From assembly GCA_028248455.1 (NCBI GenBank), contig JAOKHV010000005.1, positions 1-64,000 of the forward strand: 64,000 bases of DNA, in the 5' to 3' direction. The DNA comes from Ascidiaceihabitans sp. Its GTDB lineage: Bacteria; Pseudomonadota; Alphaproteobacteria; Rhodobacterales; Rhodobacteraceae. This document shows, piece by piece, positions 63,125 to 64,000 of this stretch. Position numbers and translations under genes: made by a program. Under the pieces are notes generated by a model. The model was not told the DNA's origin. It saw only the letters and a program-made list of their open reading frames with translations, and searched no databases. How positions within the stretch are numbered: position 1 is the stretch's first letter; the number at the start of each line of letters is the position of its first letter.

Positions 63125-63744
63125 CACCCTCTCCCCGGTGCGCTGGCCGTGCCCAAGAGCAGGCCATAGATGACGAAGCACGCACCCATGGCGCGGCGCA
63201 GCCAAACGTTAAACACAACACCCATCGCCGCGCGTCCTAAGCCGGCACCGATAGCCGTGAACCCCATGTAGGACAGTGCCGTCAGTGTGAGTGCGGTTGG
63301 CATGATTAGCCCCATCTGGTCCCAGATCGGTACATCCGGTTGAACGAACTGTGAAAAGGCCGCCAGATAACCACCAACAGATTTGGGATTGATCACCGCA
63401 ATCGCCAATGCGTTGCTATAGATGGACCCCGCGCCTTTGGGCAATTCAGGTGCGGGATTGCGCGCATTGATCCAGCCGCGCACCCCGATAAAAATTAAGA
63501 AGCCTGCGCCGATCAGTTTGGCCACATTGAACGCCACAGGTGAGGCCGCAATCAGTGCAGTGATCCCCATCGCCGATAAAACTAGGAACATTATTGCTTG
63601 GGTCAGTATTGCTGCAACGCCAACAAGTCCACGACGGAACCCAACGTTCATACCGTTGTTGATGCAGTTCACGGCATTTGGCCCTGGCGTGATCACAAAG
63701 ACCCCCCAAAACACAGCGAATATGATCCAACTTTCAAACGACAT
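63124..63744 (-). CDS. LysE/RhtB-family amino-acid exporter
   Basis: This 206-residue membrane protein has about six helices and the family N-terminus VFVITPGPNAVNCINNG. It likely exports amino acids or small amines; the substrate is not visible. The start is directly after the stop of the cupin regulator gene, and the end overlaps the GFA gene. In its unit, export of excess glycine or methylated amines is conceivable but unproven. Confidence 0.87.
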   Translation of the reverse strand: MSFESWIIFAVFWGVFVITPGPNAVNCINNGMNVGFRRGLVGVAAILTQAIMFLVLSAMGITALIAASPVAFNVAKLIGAGFLIFIGVRGWINARNPAPELPKGAGSIYSNALAIAVINPKSVGGYLAAFSQFVQPDVPIWDQMGLIMPTALTLTALSYMGFTAIGAGLGRAAMGVVFNVWLRRAMGACFVIYGLLLGTASAPGRG

Positions 63745-64000
63745 TTAATACACCGGAGGGGCAATAACCCAAACCGCAACGGCGGGGGTATCATAGGGGT
63801 TCATCCAACGGTGCGGTTCGCCTTTGATGCGAAAGCTGTCCCCTGGATTGATCTTGAAAATTTGGCCCGCAATCTCAAGGTCCAATTTACCGGAGATAAG
63901 GTATCCCACCTCTTGGGTCGGACGTGTCACAGGTTCAGCGATTTCGCTAAAGGGTTCAAAGGTAGAATGCACCATTTCGAAATCGTCCGTCAGATCGGGC
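63745..64000 (-). CDS. Cupin-domain transcriptional regulator, C-terminal part
   Basis: The frame is open to the window edge, so about 84 residues of a larger protein are seen. A cupin barrel is evident (GYLISGKLDLEIAG, then INPGDSFRIKGEPHRWMNP, then AVAVWVIAPP). XRE-type regulators with a C-terminal cupin usually sit beside transporters and amine-metabolism genes, which fits here, but the DNA-binding half lies outside the window. A short frame starting at 63975 is just the inner part. Confidence 0.7.
   Translation of the reverse strand, partial: PDLTDDFEMVHSTFEPFSEIAEPVTRPTQEVGYLISGKLDLEIAGQIFKINPGDSFRIKGEPHRWMNPYDTPAVAVWVIAPPVY

Overview
The window reads as chromosome of a marine, aerobic anoxygenic phototrophic alphaproteobacterium of the Rhodobacteraceae (Roseobacter-type). 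The case rests on a purple-bacterial photosynthesis gene cluster (PGC) with Rhodobacter-like gene order, a spheroidene-pathway carotenoid set that includes crtA, an ALA-synthase type hemA, and only the oxygen-dependent cyclase acsF. No bchE is visible. Genus assignment is not attempted from sequence alone.

Bases 1-44905 are PGC. The left part is a long + strand operon: bchN (cut by the window edge)-bchB-bchH-bchL-bchM-lhaA-puhA-puhB-puhC-small ORF-acsF-puhE-hemA, mostly joined by stop/start overlaps. It is followed by a tetrapyrrole block (hemC on the - strand, hemE-bciA on the + strand). A soluble cytochrome c2 gene (cycA, -) comes next, and then the aerR/ppaA-type B12 regulator (+). bchG-bch2-bchP-idi (+) converge on a long - strand superoperon, transcribed crtE-crtF-bchC-bchX-bchY-bchZ-pufQ-pufB-pufA-pufL-pufM-pufX-dxs. 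The carotenoid section is crtD-crtC (+) and crtI-crtB-tspO (-). crtA-bchI-bchD-bchO (+) closes the cluster.

Four promoter regions carry paired TGT-N12-ACA palindromes, the PpsR/CrtJ operator consensus: upstream of bchG, upstream of bchC, between crtE and crtD, and between crtI and crtA. Together with the aerR/ppaA gene this suggests a PpsR-AerR control circuit. ppsR itself is not in the window and may lie to the left, near bchF. Light harvesting is LH1 (pufBA); no LH2 genes are present. The puf operon ends in pufX rather than pufC, so the soluble cytochrome c2 is the likely donor to the reaction centre.

Bases 44906-54471 are mostly housekeeping genes: rpsO, a fatty-acid desaturase, pnp, a 1-Cys peroxiredoxin, an aldehyde dehydrogenase, an RluA-type pseudouridine synthase and rarD. 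Between rpsO and the desaturase lie two decayed genes, a frameshifted YdeI-like gene and a LysE-like remnant. At 54678 there is an unrecognised gene whose product resembles a C1q-like jelly roll.

Bases 55207-64000 form one tightly packed - strand unit that looks like methylated-amine (glycine betaine/dimethylglycine) catabolism. Its genes are a cupin regulator (cut by the window edge), a LysE-type exporter, a GFA-family formaldehyde-related protein, a dimethylglycine dehydrogenase-like enzyme, a frameshifted membrane-SRPBCC gene, a zinc homocysteine S-methyltransferase, a GlxA/GbdR-like AraC regulator and a second dimethylglycine dehydrogenase-like enzyme.

I found no CRISPR array, insertion sequence, tRNA or rRNA. 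I saw no clearly unprecedented system; the most interesting points are regulatory architecture, PGC gene content and small decayed or unknown genes.
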